The position numbers and the translations under genes were made by a program. Shown piece after piece: positions 17,096-25,547 of a stretch of 64,000 nucleotides of DNA. Each line of letters starts with the position of its first letter. Position 1 is the stretch's first letter. The stretch spans positions 62,001 to 126,000 of the forward strand of contig URYK01000003.1 of the NCBI GenBank assembly GCA_900552125.1. Direction: 5' to 3'. Under the pieces are notes generated by a model. The model searched no databases. It saw only the letters and a program-made list of their open reading frames with translations, and was not told the DNA's origin. This DNA is from an uncultured Solobacterium sp. (GTDB taxonomy: Bacteria > Bacillota_I > Bacilli_A > Erysipelotrichales > Erysipelotrichaceae).

Positions 17096-17440
17096 ATGGA
17101 AAAAGAAGAAATATTAAAACAAAGCAGAAATGAAAATAAAAAAGGTGACGAGCTGGAGAAAAATAAAGAAGAAAAGGTTGAGTTTAATAGATATTTTACT
17201 ATAGGAACAGCATTCGTCATTATTTATCTTTTGACAATTACTGGTGCAATAAGAGGAACAATTTTTGTATTTCAGAAAGCAATTGATATAAAGGATTTAT
17301 ATGGATTATTAATTATATTAAGTTGTACTGTAGCTACGTGGAGTAAATTCTATTATTCCCGTAAGAAAAGATACTTGTTATACTTGCTTTTCTTTGGATT
17401 AGGGTTAGTGATTGGGATATATCGCATTTTTATAGAATAA
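17096..17440 (+). CDS. Small membrane protein, array member 2 (DUF6442-like)
   Basis: A 114-residue paralog of the previous gene. It has the same N-terminal motif (KEEILKQSRNEN-KGDELEK), then three hydrophobic segments and the basic turn YYSRKKRYLLY before the last one. That turn is nearly the same in member 3 (YYLRKKRYILY). Start and ribosome site (GGGAGTG) are copied from member 1. The function is unknown. The conserved charged head and simple membrane bundle suggest a sensor, immunity or small regulatory membrane protein, but nothing here proves it. Confidence 0.75.
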   Translation: MEKEEILKQSRNENKKGDELEKNKEEKVEFNRYFTIGTAFVIIYLLTITGAIRGTIFVFQKAIDIKDLYGLLIILSCTVATWSKFYYSRKKRYLLYLLFFGLGLVIGIYRIFIE

Positions 17441-17460
17441 AATGATATATGGAGAATCAT

Positions 17461-17802
17461 ATGAATAAAGATAAGATTTTATTAAAGAGTAGAAATGAGA
17501 ATTCTTATGGCGATGAATTAGATAAATCTAATAAAGAAAAAAGTACGAACTTAGGATATATGGCTGTTGAAATATGTTTCTTTGTTTTGTGGATGCTTGC
17601 GGAAGCAGGTGTAATTCAAGGGAGCATAACGATTTTTCGATATGAAGTGTTATTTAAAGATTTATGTTCAAGTGTGATAGCTTTGGGATTTCTAGTTGAA
17701 TTTAGTTATAAATATTATTATCTGCGTAAGAAAAGATACATACTATATATGCTTTTCTGGTTGATAGCACTTTTATTTGATATTTATATTATGTTAATAT
17801 AG
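17461..17802 (+). CDS. Small membrane protein, array member 3 (DUF6442-like)
   Basis: A 113-residue paralog, beginning MNKDKILLKSRNENSYGDELDK. Three hydrophobic segments and the basic turn YYLRKKRYILY follow. It starts 20 bases after member 2 behind GGAG, and the XRE regulator gene begins 20 bases after it, so members 2, 3 and the regulator should share a transcript. Pairwise identity is highest in the head and in the basic turn. The membrane segments have diverged, which suggests the head and turn are the functional contacts. Confidence 0.75.
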   Translation: MNKDKILLKSRNENSYGDELDKSNKEKSTNLGYMAVEICFFVLWMLAEAGVIQGSITIFRYEVLFKDLCSSVIALGFLVEFSYKYYYLRKKRYILYMLFWLIALLFDIYIMLI

Positions 17803-17822
17803 TAGAATATTGAGGAAATGAT

Positions 17823-18038
17823 ATGAGAGATGAATTGATATTAAAGAATCATTTAAAAGAGGTACGAACAGAGAAGGGGTTATCACAATCTGCTTTAGCA
17901 GATATGATTGGTGTGTCTAGAAATACCATTAGTTCTATTGAAACAGGGCAGTTTAATCCTACTGCCAAATTGGCTTTAATTTTATGTATTGCTTTAGACA
18001 AAAAATTTGAAGAGTTATTTTATTTTGATGAAGATTAA
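17823..18038 (+). CDS. XRE family transcriptional regulator
   Basis: A 71-residue protein that is almost only a helix-turn-helix domain: LKEVRTEKGLSQSALADMIG then VSRNTISSIETGQFNP. It belongs to the short YozG/HipB-like XRE class, often found next to small membrane proteins. There is no ligand domain, so activity may be set by protein level or by contact with the membrane proteins of the array. The palindromic operators at 16348-16421 are its likely targets. It is the last gene of the array. Confidence 0.9.
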   Translation: MRDELILKNHLKEVRTEKGLSQSALADMIGVSRNTISSIETGQFNPTAKLALILCIALDKKFEELFYFDED

Positions 18039-18071
18039 AAAAAGCATCTCTCATGCGAGTGGATGCTTTTA
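18039..18071. terminator. Bidirectional terminator between converging operons
   Basis: AAAAGCATC and GATGCTTTT form a stem flanked by A and T runs on both sides. It ends the XRE gene on the plus strand and overlaps the stop codon of the minus-strand gene at 18069. Confidence 0.85.
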
Positions 18072-18626
18072 TACTTTTTGTAGTTCGTTTTTAGCTTTTA
18101 CAAGCTGATTATATGCTTGTTCTATTTCAGGAAGTTCACATTGTTTAGTGAAGCATTCATATGCATGATAGAAAGCTTGTTCATATTGTTTCCAGCTTGT
18201 TGGAGTATAGTGTTCGATGACTAGGTTTTGACTATCTACTAATATAGTACGAATGGCTTCACGATATTGAAAGTATTTATGTTCCTGTTCAATTTCGTTT
18301 AATAAGTCATGGAAGATCCAGTCTTTATTATGAATGGTGAGCATAGCTTTTCGTTTCATTTCTACATTATATTTTTTCAATGCTTCATTTAGCTGTAGGA
18401 TTTCTTCATCTGTTGCTTCTTCAAAAAACATTAAATCAATAGAGTGATGTACTTCCTGAGTGTTTTCTATTTTATGATATCCATCTAAGTTTAATAAAGT
18501 GCCTACTTTCTGAGTGATATCTTTATCAGATAAAATATGATAGTCAGCGTTTATTTCATTTAAAGCTTGTTTAACCGCATCAGTTTTTTGACTTTGATCG
18601 CCAAAATAAATAAGTATTTTTTTCAT
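18069..18626 (-). CDS. DUF3783-like conserved protein
   Basis: A 185-residue soluble protein. The N-terminal part (residues 1-105) starts with KKILIYFGD and has an alternating strand/helix pattern, with MFFEEATDEEILQLNEALK. I recall this as the DUF3783 domain, a small Firmicutes family of unknown function. The C-terminal part is helical and rich in Gln, Tyr and Glu, perhaps a coiled coil. It is the last gene of the minus-strand sdpR-sdpI-ABC operon, nine bases after the permease gene. I infer no function. Confidence 0.6.
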   Translation of the reverse strand: MKKILIYFGDQSQKTDAVKQALNEINADYHILSDKDITQKVGTLLNLDGYHKIENTQEVHHSIDLMFFEEATDEEILQLNEALKKYNVEMKRKAMLTIHNKDWIFHDLLNEIEQEHKYFQYREAIRTILVDSQNLVIEHYTPTSWKQYEQAFYHAYECFTKQCELPEIEQAYNQLVKAKNELQKV

Positions 18627-18635
18627 TGTTTCCTC

Positions 18636-20279
18636 CTAATATTCATCAAATTGTTTTTTAGTAAATGAATCAATTCGCATATAGAATACCATATCTAGGA
18701 GAATACATACAATTAAGATGCCTATGCCTAAATATAGAATATAATCATATGGCACTTTATAGATAAGATATCCAATTCCAATACCGATTCCTACGCCTAG
18801 AAACATAGACACAGGTCCAGCAAAATTTTGTTTTACTGCACTAGCTTCCTGTTCCCATACAAGTTTTGGATGGAGTATATCGATGATTATACCAATAAAA
18901 TTTCCTAAAATAATTGTGATAATGGAAGTTAAGAATATGATGAGATACCAATTTAATGGAATTATAGGTAATAAAAAATATAGACAAAGCATTGTTAGGA
19001 GCATACTCAAGATAGAAAGTAAAATTCCACTTAGTACTTTTGCATGTAGCTGTTCTTTTATAGACATAGGAATAAACTTCATAAAGGCAATGTTACTTCC
19101 TTCACGAGATATACTGGTGGAAGAAATTAGATTAATGTTACTGAAGAAGAAACCGCAGGCTAATCCAATGGGAATAGAGTATACTATATGCTGCTGGAAA
19201 AAACTTGAAACGTCTGGCAACATGCTAATCAATTCCTTCATATCTGATGTGTAATAAGTAAATAATAGCAGGAATGGCATAAGTACGACCATCATAAGAC
19301 AGTTTAAGGCATATACAGGAGTTCTTACTAAGAGTTTAAGTTCTTTGATCGTATAGGATATTACTTTATTCTGTTTATGATTAAGTTTTTGCAGATCCTG
19401 CTCAGAAAGCTTTTTACGAGAACTTTTTGTCTCGCTAAATCCAATGGCTCCTTTAAAATATAAATATTTTCCCAGACATAGAAGAATGATAAAAGAACCA
19501 AACGTAATAGCTAGATATATTAGAATAGCTATTATGTTTTTATCTATTAAACTATCACATGCAAATGGAATTGCTGGAAATAGTTTAGAGAATAGAGAAA
19601 TGAAGGAATTATTGCCCTCACTTAGCATTTCTATAATATTCTGCATATCTGGTTGAATAGTATTGATTGCAAAGCTGAATCCAAAAGCTAAAATGACAGA
19701 AAGGATTCCAGCAATTAAATTGAAACGATCTCTGTTTTTAAAGAAAGGTACAAACTGCATCAGTAGCATTATAAGAATACTAGATAATACCAGTGGATAG
19801 ATAGGTAACGTAAGAAAGATAAGTGAGGCAAATATAATGAATGGAATAGAATATCCGAAAATATTGCCGTATGCTATAAATAAAGGGAAACAGATAAAAC
19901 TAGCAAAGGCATATTCGTAAAATAAACATACGCTGAATTTAGAAGCTAGAATTGTCTCAGGTCGTAAAGGAAGAACAAGTAAAGTGTCTAAATCTTTACT
20001 GAAATAAAAGATAGCAGGTAATAGAAAAATAGAGAATATAAAGGTAATCAGACAGGAAATTTGGAAACCAATAGCAAGTACCATGCCTTCCTGCTGAATC
20101 ATAGACAATTGTTCCATTAATAGATGAAATAACTGATAAGCTAGAAAAGCTAGTGGAAGCATACAAATCAGTAAGATTCCATAAAGAAGAATGGAGAAAG
20201 ATTTTTTCTGTTTTCCATCTGCCAACATGCCGAAAGAATTTTTAAATAAGACAAATGTCAATGCTTTGAAGTTACGCAT
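18636..20279 (-). CDS. ABC exporter permease of the sdpRI operon
   Basis: A 547-residue integral membrane protein with about twelve hydrophobic segments in two halves. A charged cytoplasmic stretch near the middle reads SSRKKLSEQDLQKLNHKQNK. It resembles the two-bundle ABC-2 permeases of Firmicutes exporters. Its start overlaps the end of the ATPase gene by eight bases. The presence of SdpR and SdpI homologs in the same transcript suggests that this exporter works on a toxic peptide or on membrane-stress agents. The substrate is not known. Confidence 0.85.
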   Translation of the reverse strand: MRNFKALTFVLFKNSFGMLADGKQKKSFSILLYGILLICMLPLAFLAYQLFHLLMEQLSMIQQEGMVLAIGFQISCLITFIFSIFLLPAIFYFSKDLDTLLVLPLRPETILASKFSVCLFYEYAFASFICFPLFIAYGNIFGYSIPFIIFASLIFLTLPIYPLVLSSILIMLLMQFVPFFKNRDRFNLIAGILSVILAFGFSFAINTIQPDMQNIIEMLSEGNNSFISLFSKLFPAIPFACDSLIDKNIIAILIYLAITFGSFIILLCLGKYLYFKGAIGFSETKSSRKKLSEQDLQKLNHKQNKVISYTIKELKLLVRTPVYALNCLMMVVLMPFLLLFTYYTSDMKELISMLPDVSSFFQQHIVYSIPIGLACGFFFSNINLISSTSISREGSNIAFMKFIPMSIKEQLHAKVLSGILLSILSMLLTMLCLYFLLPIIPLNWYLIIFLTSIITIILGNFIGIIIDILHPKLVWEQEASAVKQNFAGPVSMFLGVGIGIGIGYLIYKVPYDYILYLGIGILIVCILLDMVFYMRIDSFTKKQFDEY

Positions 20280-20997
20280 GAGAGATAACCTCCATGAATA
20301 AAGATTCTAGCGTATCACATTGAGGATAAAGTGCTTGTAATTGTTCTAGAGTTCCAAAGAATACAATATGTCCTTTATGAATAATTGCGACTTTATCGCA
20401 TAAACGTTCGGCAACTTCTAACACATGAGTTGAAAAGAATACAGTCTTTCCTTTTTGAGCATGTTCTTTCATCATTTCTTTTAAGGAATAGGAGGATTGA
20501 GGGTCTAATCCTGTCATTGGCTCATCTAGAATCCATACATTAGGGTCGGACAGTAATGCTCCCATAATTACAATTTTTTGACGCATACCATGAGAATAGG
20601 AAATGATGCGATCATTTAAGGCGTCTTTCATTTCAAATATTTTAGAAAAGTATTCAATGCGTTCTTTTCTAAGATTAGAATCTACATCATAGATATCTCC
20701 CATGAAATGTAAGTATTCTATACCTTTTAATCTTAAAAAGATATCGGGATTATCTGGTACAAGTCCAAATTCTCTTTTAGCTTCTAAAGGTTCTTTTACA
20801 ATGTTTTTACCATTAATAAGGATTTCTCCTTCATCGGGCTGTAAGCTGCCGGTAATCATTTTTATAGTAGTTGTTTTACCTGCACCATTTGGTCCAATAA
20901 AGCCAATAATTTCACCAGTAGGTATTTCTAAAGAAATATCATCGACAGCTTTGTGAGTGCCTCCATAGATTTTGGTTACATGTTTGATTTCGATCAT
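20272..20997 (-). CDS. ABC transporter ATP-binding protein of the sdpRI operon
   Basis: A 241-residue ATPase subunit. Walker A is GPNGAGKTT (residues about 34-42), the signature is YSHGMRQK, Walker B is VWILDEPMTGLDP, and the switch His is in FSTHV. The gene overlaps sdpI by four bases at its start and the permease by eight at its end. That is tight coupling within one operon running leftward from the promoter at 21948-21976. Confidence 0.93.
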   Translation of the reverse strand: MIEIKHVTKIYGGTHKAVDDISLEIPTGEIIGFIGPNGAGKTTTIKMITGSLQPDEGEILINGKNIVKEPLEAKREFGLVPDNPDIFLRLKGIEYLHFMGDIYDVDSNLRKERIEYFSKIFEMKDALNDRIISYSHGMRQKIVIMGALLSDPNVWILDEPMTGLDPQSSYSLKEMMKEHAQKGKTVFFSTHVLEVAERLCDKVAIIHKGHIVFFGTLEQLQALYPQCDTLESLFMEVISHA

Positions 20998-21641
20998 TTT
21001 GAATCTCCTTTCGATGTTTTACGATATAAAAGATAAGAATATAAATAAGGAATTAATGCCATTAAAAGAACAATAAAGAAAAGTATCATGGCGTGTATTT
21101 TAGTAGGTAGAAAAGCTATTGGGAAGAAGATGAATCCGATAAAAAACCATAGCTTTCCTGAAAATCGATGTGTTTTCTGCCAGTTGTTTTCATCATGTAA
21201 TGCCCAAGGAGTTTTAATTCCAATGAAATAATTCTGCTTAATCTGTGGCATTTTATTTCCTAATACAATGAATAATATACCTAATCCTATTGTGATAAGT
21301 GCTGGTACAGATAAAAGTGTAGGCTGATAAACCACAAGCAATGTCATGAGTTCCATTGCATATATAAATAAGCTGATTGTCAATGTTAGAGTAGAATATG
21401 CTGAACTAAAACGAACATAATTGCTTTTTCTTGGGTCGATTTTTCGAAAAAATGAAAATCCGAAGATGACTAGAATCTGCATAAGGATAGGGAAGAATAT
21501 ATAATATTTCTGTCCCAATTGATCAGCTGTACCATTTATATCCCAGTGAATCGGAATCTGATCAGGTAAAAAAGGATAGGCTATTATTGCGGTCAATAAA
21601 CTGATAACCATAACAATCACAAGAGGTTTTTTGTTTTTCAT
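20994..21641 (-). CDS. SdpI-like membrane protein
   Basis: A 215-residue membrane protein. The N-terminal DUF1648 segment reads ITAIIAYPFLPDQIPIHWD, then NGTADQLG. The second half carries the SdpI pattern G-KTPWALHDENNWQKTHRFSGKLW (about residues 143-166, given here with a gap). In Bacillus subtilis SdpI protects against the SdpC killing peptide and, once bound, holds SdpR at the membrane. Five or six membrane helices are predicted. No sdpC, sdpA or sdpB lies nearby, so this is immunity or regulation without the toxin. Confidence 0.88.
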   Translation of the reverse strand: MKNKKPLVIVMVISLLTAIIAYPFLPDQIPIHWDINGTADQLGQKYYIFFPILMQILVIFGFSFFRKIDPRKSNYVRFSSAYSTLTLTISLFIYAMELMTLLVVYQPTLLSVPALITIGLGILFIVLGNKMPQIKQNYFIGIKTPWALHDENNWQKTHRFSGKLWFFIGFIFFPIAFLPTKIHAMILFFIVLLMALIPYLYSYLLYRKTSKGDSK

Positions 21642-21910
21642 TTATCTCCATCTCCTTTCAATGAACTTACCCAGCCAATGATTTCATCAATGACACTAGT
21701 ATTGAGCTCATAATAAATATACTTTCCTTTCTTTTCATCTAGAATTAGACCAGCTTTTTTTAATATTGATAAATGGTGAGAGATTGTGGCATTTGTACTG
21801 GAAAAATGAGAAACGATATCCCCAGCAGTCATCTTGCCATCTTTCAGTAAATGAACTATTTCTCTTCTTGTGGGATCAGATAAAGCCTTGAAGGTTTCTT
21901 GGAATCCCAT
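21638..21910 (-). CDS. SdpR-type ArsR family repressor
   Basis: A 90-residue winged-helix protein beginning MGFQETFKALSDPTRREIV, with HTH residues ATISHHLSILKKAGLI and a wing containing KKGKYIYYEL. It has no metal-binding Cys pair, as expected for the autorepressor SdpR group. I start it at the ATG at 21910, with GAAAGGGGTGAT before it. Longer in-frame starts up to 22084 lie across the promoter and operator. It overlaps the sdpI gene by four bases. It should repress its own operon through the inverted repeat at 21923-21948. Confidence 0.92.
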   Translation of the reverse strand: MGFQETFKALSDPTRREIVHLLKDGKMTAGDIVSHFSSTNATISHHLSILKKAGLILDEKKGKYIYYELNTSVIDEIIGWVSSLKGDGDK

Positions 21911-21922
21911 AACATCACCCCT

Positions 21923-21976
21923 TTCATTTAGATAATCATCTAAATGAAGTATAGGATAAAAAGATTTTCTTGTCAA
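21923..21976 (-). promoter_or_regulatory. Promoter and SdpR operator
   Basis: On the minus strand TTGACA (21976-21971) and TATACT (21953-21948) are 17 bases apart. A perfect inverted repeat overlaps the -10 edge and start site: TTCATTTAGAT (21923-21933), AATC, then ATCTAAATGAA (21938-21948). This is an ideal place for autorepression by the adjacent ArsR-type protein. Confidence 0.85.
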
Positions 21977-22085
21977 TAATCTTAATATAATATATATAAA
22001 TAAGTATTTGTTTGCGGTGTTGGCACATTCTAAATATACATGGAAATTATTATATATACTTGTGAAATAGAAAGGAGCCATCATT

Positions 22086-23681
22086 ATGAGAACAATTTAT
22101 TATCATGGAGAGGTTGTGACCATGGAGAGAGAAAACGACTATCAGGAGGCATTTAGTGTAGTAGATGGAATTATTGAAGCTGTTGGAACTGATGAAGAAA
22201 TACTAGGTAGAAGACAAGAAGGAGATAAACTTATTGATTTAAAAGGAAAATCAGTTTTTCCGGGCTTTATTGATGGACATTCTCATTTTGTTGGAGTAGC
22301 GAATGCTTTAACACAATGTAATTTGAGTGATGCTAATTCTTTTGAAGATATTATCTCAAAGATGAAAGATTTTATAAAAGTGAATAATATCGCAGCAGGA
22401 GAATGGGTATGCGGCAGTTCCTATGATCATAATTTTCTGATAGAAAACGCCCATCCTACAAAAGAAGTGTTAGACCGTATTTCTATTGTTCATCCTATTG
22501 TCATAGTTCATGCTTCTTCACATATGGGCAGTGTGAATTCTTTGGTGCTGAGAAAGATGCATATAGATGAGAATACACCAGATCCTCAGGGTGGAAAATA
22601 TTATCGTATAGGAGATAGTATGGAGCCCAATGGTCATATGGAAGAAAAAGCTTTTATCTCTATGCAGAATGCAATTCCTTTGCCAAGTAGAGAAGCATTA
22701 ATGAAGCTGATTATAAAAGCACAGGATATTTATGCAGGTTATGGTATTACAACAATTCAAGATGGAATGGTGGATTCTTCATTATTTCAGTTATTGCAGT
22801 ATGCGGCCTCTAATCAGTTTTTACATTTAGATATAGTAGGATATATAGATTTAAATAATTGCCGAGATTTACTGATAGAAAATAAGCATCTTACGAATCA
22901 ATATTGGAATCACTTTAAAATTGGCGGTTATAAAATTTTCTTAGACGGTTCTCCGCAAGGGAAAACAGCATGGCTGTCAGCTCCGTATGTGGGAGAAGAA
23001 TATTGTGGTTATCCATCTTTAAGTGATGAAAAATTATATAAGCTAATAGAAGAATCGTTGATTGATGAAGTACAGCTTTTGGCACATTGTAATGGAGATG
23101 CAGCAGCTGAACAATATATATATCAATTTGAAAAGGCAATTAAACAATATGTAGAGAAGGATAATAGACGTCCCATAATGATACATGCACAGCTTGTTCG
23201 TAAAGATCAGTTAAAGCGTATGTCAGCTTTGCATATGATACCATCGTTTTTTATAGCACATACTTATTATTGGGGTGATATTCATATTACAAACTTAGGG
23301 TTTGAACGTGCAGCTAGGATTTCACCAGCTCATACAGCTGAAGATTTACATATTCCATATACCTTTCATCAGGATAGCCCTGTTATACAGCCTGATATGA
23401 TGAGAACAATATGGTGTGCAGTTAATCGTAAAACACGAAATGGAGTATTCATTGGAAAAGAAGAAAGAATTACTGTCTGGCAGGCTATGAAAGCTATTAC
23501 CATAAATGGTGCATATCAATATTTTGAGGAAAATGAAAAAGGAACTATATCCGCAGGGAAAATTGCGGATGTTGTTATTTTGGATAAAAATCCATTATGT
23601 ACTGAACATGATGATATTAAAGACATTTTAGTTTTAGAAACAATCAAAGATGGGAAAACAGTTTATAAAAAACATAGCTAG
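22086..23681 (+). CDS. Metal-dependent amidohydrolase (YtcJ-like)
   Basis: A 531-residue protein of the amidohydrolase superfamily. The N-terminal metal site is FPGFIDGHSHF, a later His occurs in HCNGDAAAEQY (about residue 337), and a catalytic Asp region is YTFHQDSPV. The C-terminal strand reads GTISAGKIADVVILDKNP, the typical end of this superfamily. YtcJ-type enzymes are poorly characterised N-substituted amide hydrolases, so the substrate is unknown. AAAGGAGCC precedes the ATG. It is divergent from sdpR and shares that intergenic region. Confidence 0.88.
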   Translation: MRTIYYHGEVVTMERENDYQEAFSVVDGIIEAVGTDEEILGRRQEGDKLIDLKGKSVFPGFIDGHSHFVGVANALTQCNLSDANSFEDIISKMKDFIKVNNIAAGEWVCGSSYDHNFLIENAHPTKEVLDRISIVHPIVIVHASSHMGSVNSLVLRKMHIDENTPDPQGGKYYRIGDSMEPNGHMEEKAFISMQNAIPLPSREALMKLIIKAQDIYAGYGITTIQDGMVDSSLFQLLQYAASNQFLHLDIVGYIDLNNCRDLLIENKHLTNQYWNHFKIGGYKIFLDGSPQGKTAWLSAPYVGEEYCGYPSLSDEKLYKLIEESLIDEVQLLAHCNGDAAAEQYIYQFEKAIKQYVEKDNRRPIMIHAQLVRKDQLKRMSALHMIPSFFIAHTYYWGDIHITNLGFERAARISPAHTAEDLHIPYTFHQDSPVIQPDMMRTIWCAVNRKTRNGVFIGKEERITVWQAMKAITINGAYQYFEENEKGTISAGKIADVVILDKNPLCTEHDDIKDILVLETIKDGKTVYKKHS

Positions 23682-23689
23682 GAATAAGA

Positions 23690-23717
23690 ATGGACTTAAT
23701 ATGAGTCTATTTTTTAA
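23690..23717 (+). terminator. Likely terminator of the amidohydrolase gene
   Basis: TGGACTTAATATGAGTCTA forms a short stem (with wobble), followed by TTTTTT. Confidence 0.55.
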
Positions 23718-23728
23718 TGTAATAAAAA

Positions 23729-23763
23729 ACTTTAACAAAACTTTAACAACTTCATGTTATAAT
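23729..23763 (+). promoter_or_regulatory. Activated promoter with TTAACA direct repeats
   Basis: ACTTTAACAA occurs twice, at 23729-23738 and 23740-23749, exactly 11 bases apart and on the same face of DNA. A TG-extended -10 (TGTTATAAT, hexamer 23758-23763) follows, but there is no -35 consensus: the repeat covers that position. This is the layout of an OmpR/PhoB-family activator site. The repeat resembles the TTAACA-N5-TTAACA PhoP boxes of Bacillus subtilis. Autoactivation by the next gene is likely. Confidence 0.65.
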
Positions 23764-23795
23764 GCGAACAGATAATTTAGTCGAGGAGGGTTATT

Positions 23796-24467
23796 ATGAT
23801 TCATATTCTGGTTGTTGAAGATGATAAACAACAAAATCAGATTATTTGTTCCTACTTAAGTAAACATAATTATGAAGTTACCGGCTGTTTCTCTGCTCAA
23901 GAAGCATATGATGAAATGGCTGATGTTCCTTTTGATTTAATACTATCTGATATTATGATGCCTGGTATTGATGGCTTTGAATTTGCAGAATCTATTCGTA
24001 ATATAGACAAGAATGTCCCAATTCTTTTTGTGACTGCAAGAGATGATCTGAATGCAAAATCACGTGGTTTTGACTTAGGGATTGACGATTACATAACGAA
24101 GCCATTTCAGCTGGAAGAACTTTTATTAAGAATAAAAGCAATTCTAAGAAGAGCAAAGATATCAGAAGATAAAGAAATCTGTATTGGCGATTTTCGTATG
24201 AATAGTGATGAGAGAACAGTTTATGTTAAGGGGGAAGAAGTTCCTTTGACATTTAGAGAATTTAATATTTTATTTAAACTTTTATCTTATCCTAAGAAGA
24301 CGTTTACACGTACCCAGCTCATGAATGAATTTTGGGATAGTGATACAAAATCAAGTAATCGTACAGTAGATGTATATATGACGAAGCTTAGAGATAAATT
24401 TTCTGATTGTAATGATTTTGAAATTGTGACGGTTCATGGATTAGGGTATAAGGCGGTAATCAAATGA
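23796..24467 (+). CDS. OmpR-family response regulator
   Basis: A 223-residue two-domain regulator. The receiver domain has the acidic pair ED-D at residues 8-10, the phosphoacceptor Asp52 in LILSDIMMPG, and Lys102 in YITKPF. The C-terminal winged helix contains LTFREFNILFKLLSYPKK (split: LTFREFNIL, FKLLSYP) and VDVYMTKLRDKF, with VHGLGYK in the wing. It overlaps the kinase gene by four bases (ATGA). It probably activates its own promoter through the direct repeats just upstream. The stimulus is unknown. Confidence 0.94.
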   Translation: MIHILVVEDDKQQNQIICSYLSKHNYEVTGCFSAQEAYDEMADVPFDLILSDIMMPGIDGFEFAESIRNIDKNVPILFVTARDDLNAKSRGFDLGIDDYITKPFQLEELLLRIKAILRRAKISEDKEICIGDFRMNSDERTVYVKGEEVPLTFREFNILFKLLSYPKKTFTRTQLMNEFWDSDTKSSNRTVDVYMTKLRDKFSDCNDFEIVTVHGLGYKAVIK

Positions 24468-25525
24468 AACAGCAGCGTAAGATTAAGCGATCTTTATTTT
24501 CATTTAAAGCCTATATCTTGTATTTCATACTTGTTGCTTTTGTGGTTACATGCTGTATGATCTTATTTCTTAGTGATTTAGATAAAGAACATATAGATTT
24601 TACCAAAAATGCTTTTTCAACATTTCTTAATGTACTATTATTGAGCTTGATTATTACCTTGCTACATGGATTATATTATAAGATAACGGTAGAAAAACCC
24701 GTACGCAGTATTTTAAACGCAACACAAAAAATTGTAAAGGGGGATTTTTCGGTAAGAATTGACTCTGATCAGTTTGTGAAAAATTCTAATGAATTAGATA
24801 TTATAATCAATAATTTCAATGAAATGGCGAAAGAGTTATCAGGTATTGAAACCTTGCGATTAGATTTCATATCCAATGTTTCTCATGAATTAAAGACTCC
24901 CCTTGCGATTATAAGAAATTATTCTGAATTGATGATGGAAGATGAGATTTCTAATGATCAAATGAAAGATTATGCTAGAAATATCAATAATGCATCAAGA
25001 AATTTATCTGATTTAATCACAAATATTCTTAAACTAAATCGATTAGAGAATCAAAGTATATATCTAGATGTAAAACAATTTAATATGAGCGAACAGCTTA
25101 CACAGGCGATATTGGGTTTTGAAAATATCTGGGAAGAAAAAGAAATTGAAATTGATGTGGATATTGAGGATGATATTCTAATTGAATCCGATGAAGAATT
25201 ATGGATGATTGTCTGGAATAATTTACTCTCTAATGCCTTTAAATTTACGGATCCGCACGGGAAAGTCAGTGTTCATGCTAAACAAGATGATCGCCATATT
25301 AGGGTAACCATTCAAGATAATGGCTGTGGTATGAGTAAAGAAGTTGGAAAACATATTTTTGATAAATTTTATCAAGGGGATACTTCTCATGCGACACAGG
25401 GGAATGGATTAGGATTAGCGCTTGTGAAAAGAATTATAGACATTGTACAAGCGTCTATATCTGTAGAAAGTACTCTAGGAGAAGGAACTGCATTTAGTGT
25501 AGTGTTAGAGAAAGAGAATAAGTAA
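24464..25525 (+). CDS. Sensor histidine kinase
   Basis: A 353-residue membrane kinase. Two membrane helices (about residues 15-36 and 52-72) enclose only some 15 residues outside, so it likely senses something within or at the membrane, or through a partner protein. A HAMP-like stretch follows. His141 in SNVSHELKTP is the phosphorylated residue. The ATPase part shows the N box (NNLLSNAFKFT), G1 (DNGCGM) and G2 (GNGLGLALVK). It pairs with the response regulator just before it. Confidence 0.94.
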   Translation: MKQQRKIKRSLFSFKAYILYFILVAFVVTCCMILFLSDLDKEHIDFTKNAFSTFLNVLLLSLIITLLHGLYYKITVEKPVRSILNATQKIVKGDFSVRIDSDQFVKNSNELDIIINNFNEMAKELSGIETLRLDFISNVSHELKTPLAIIRNYSELMMEDEISNDQMKDYARNINNASRNLSDLITNILKLNRLENQSIYLDVKQFNMSEQLTQAILGFENIWEEKEIEIDVDIEDDILIESDEELWMIVWNNLLSNAFKFTDPHGKVSVHAKQDDRHIRVTIQDNGCGMSKEVGKHIFDKFYQGDTSHATQGNGLGLALVKRIIDIVQASISVESTLGEGTAFSVVLEKENK

Positions 25526-25547
25526 TTGATTAGAAGCGAGGTTTACT

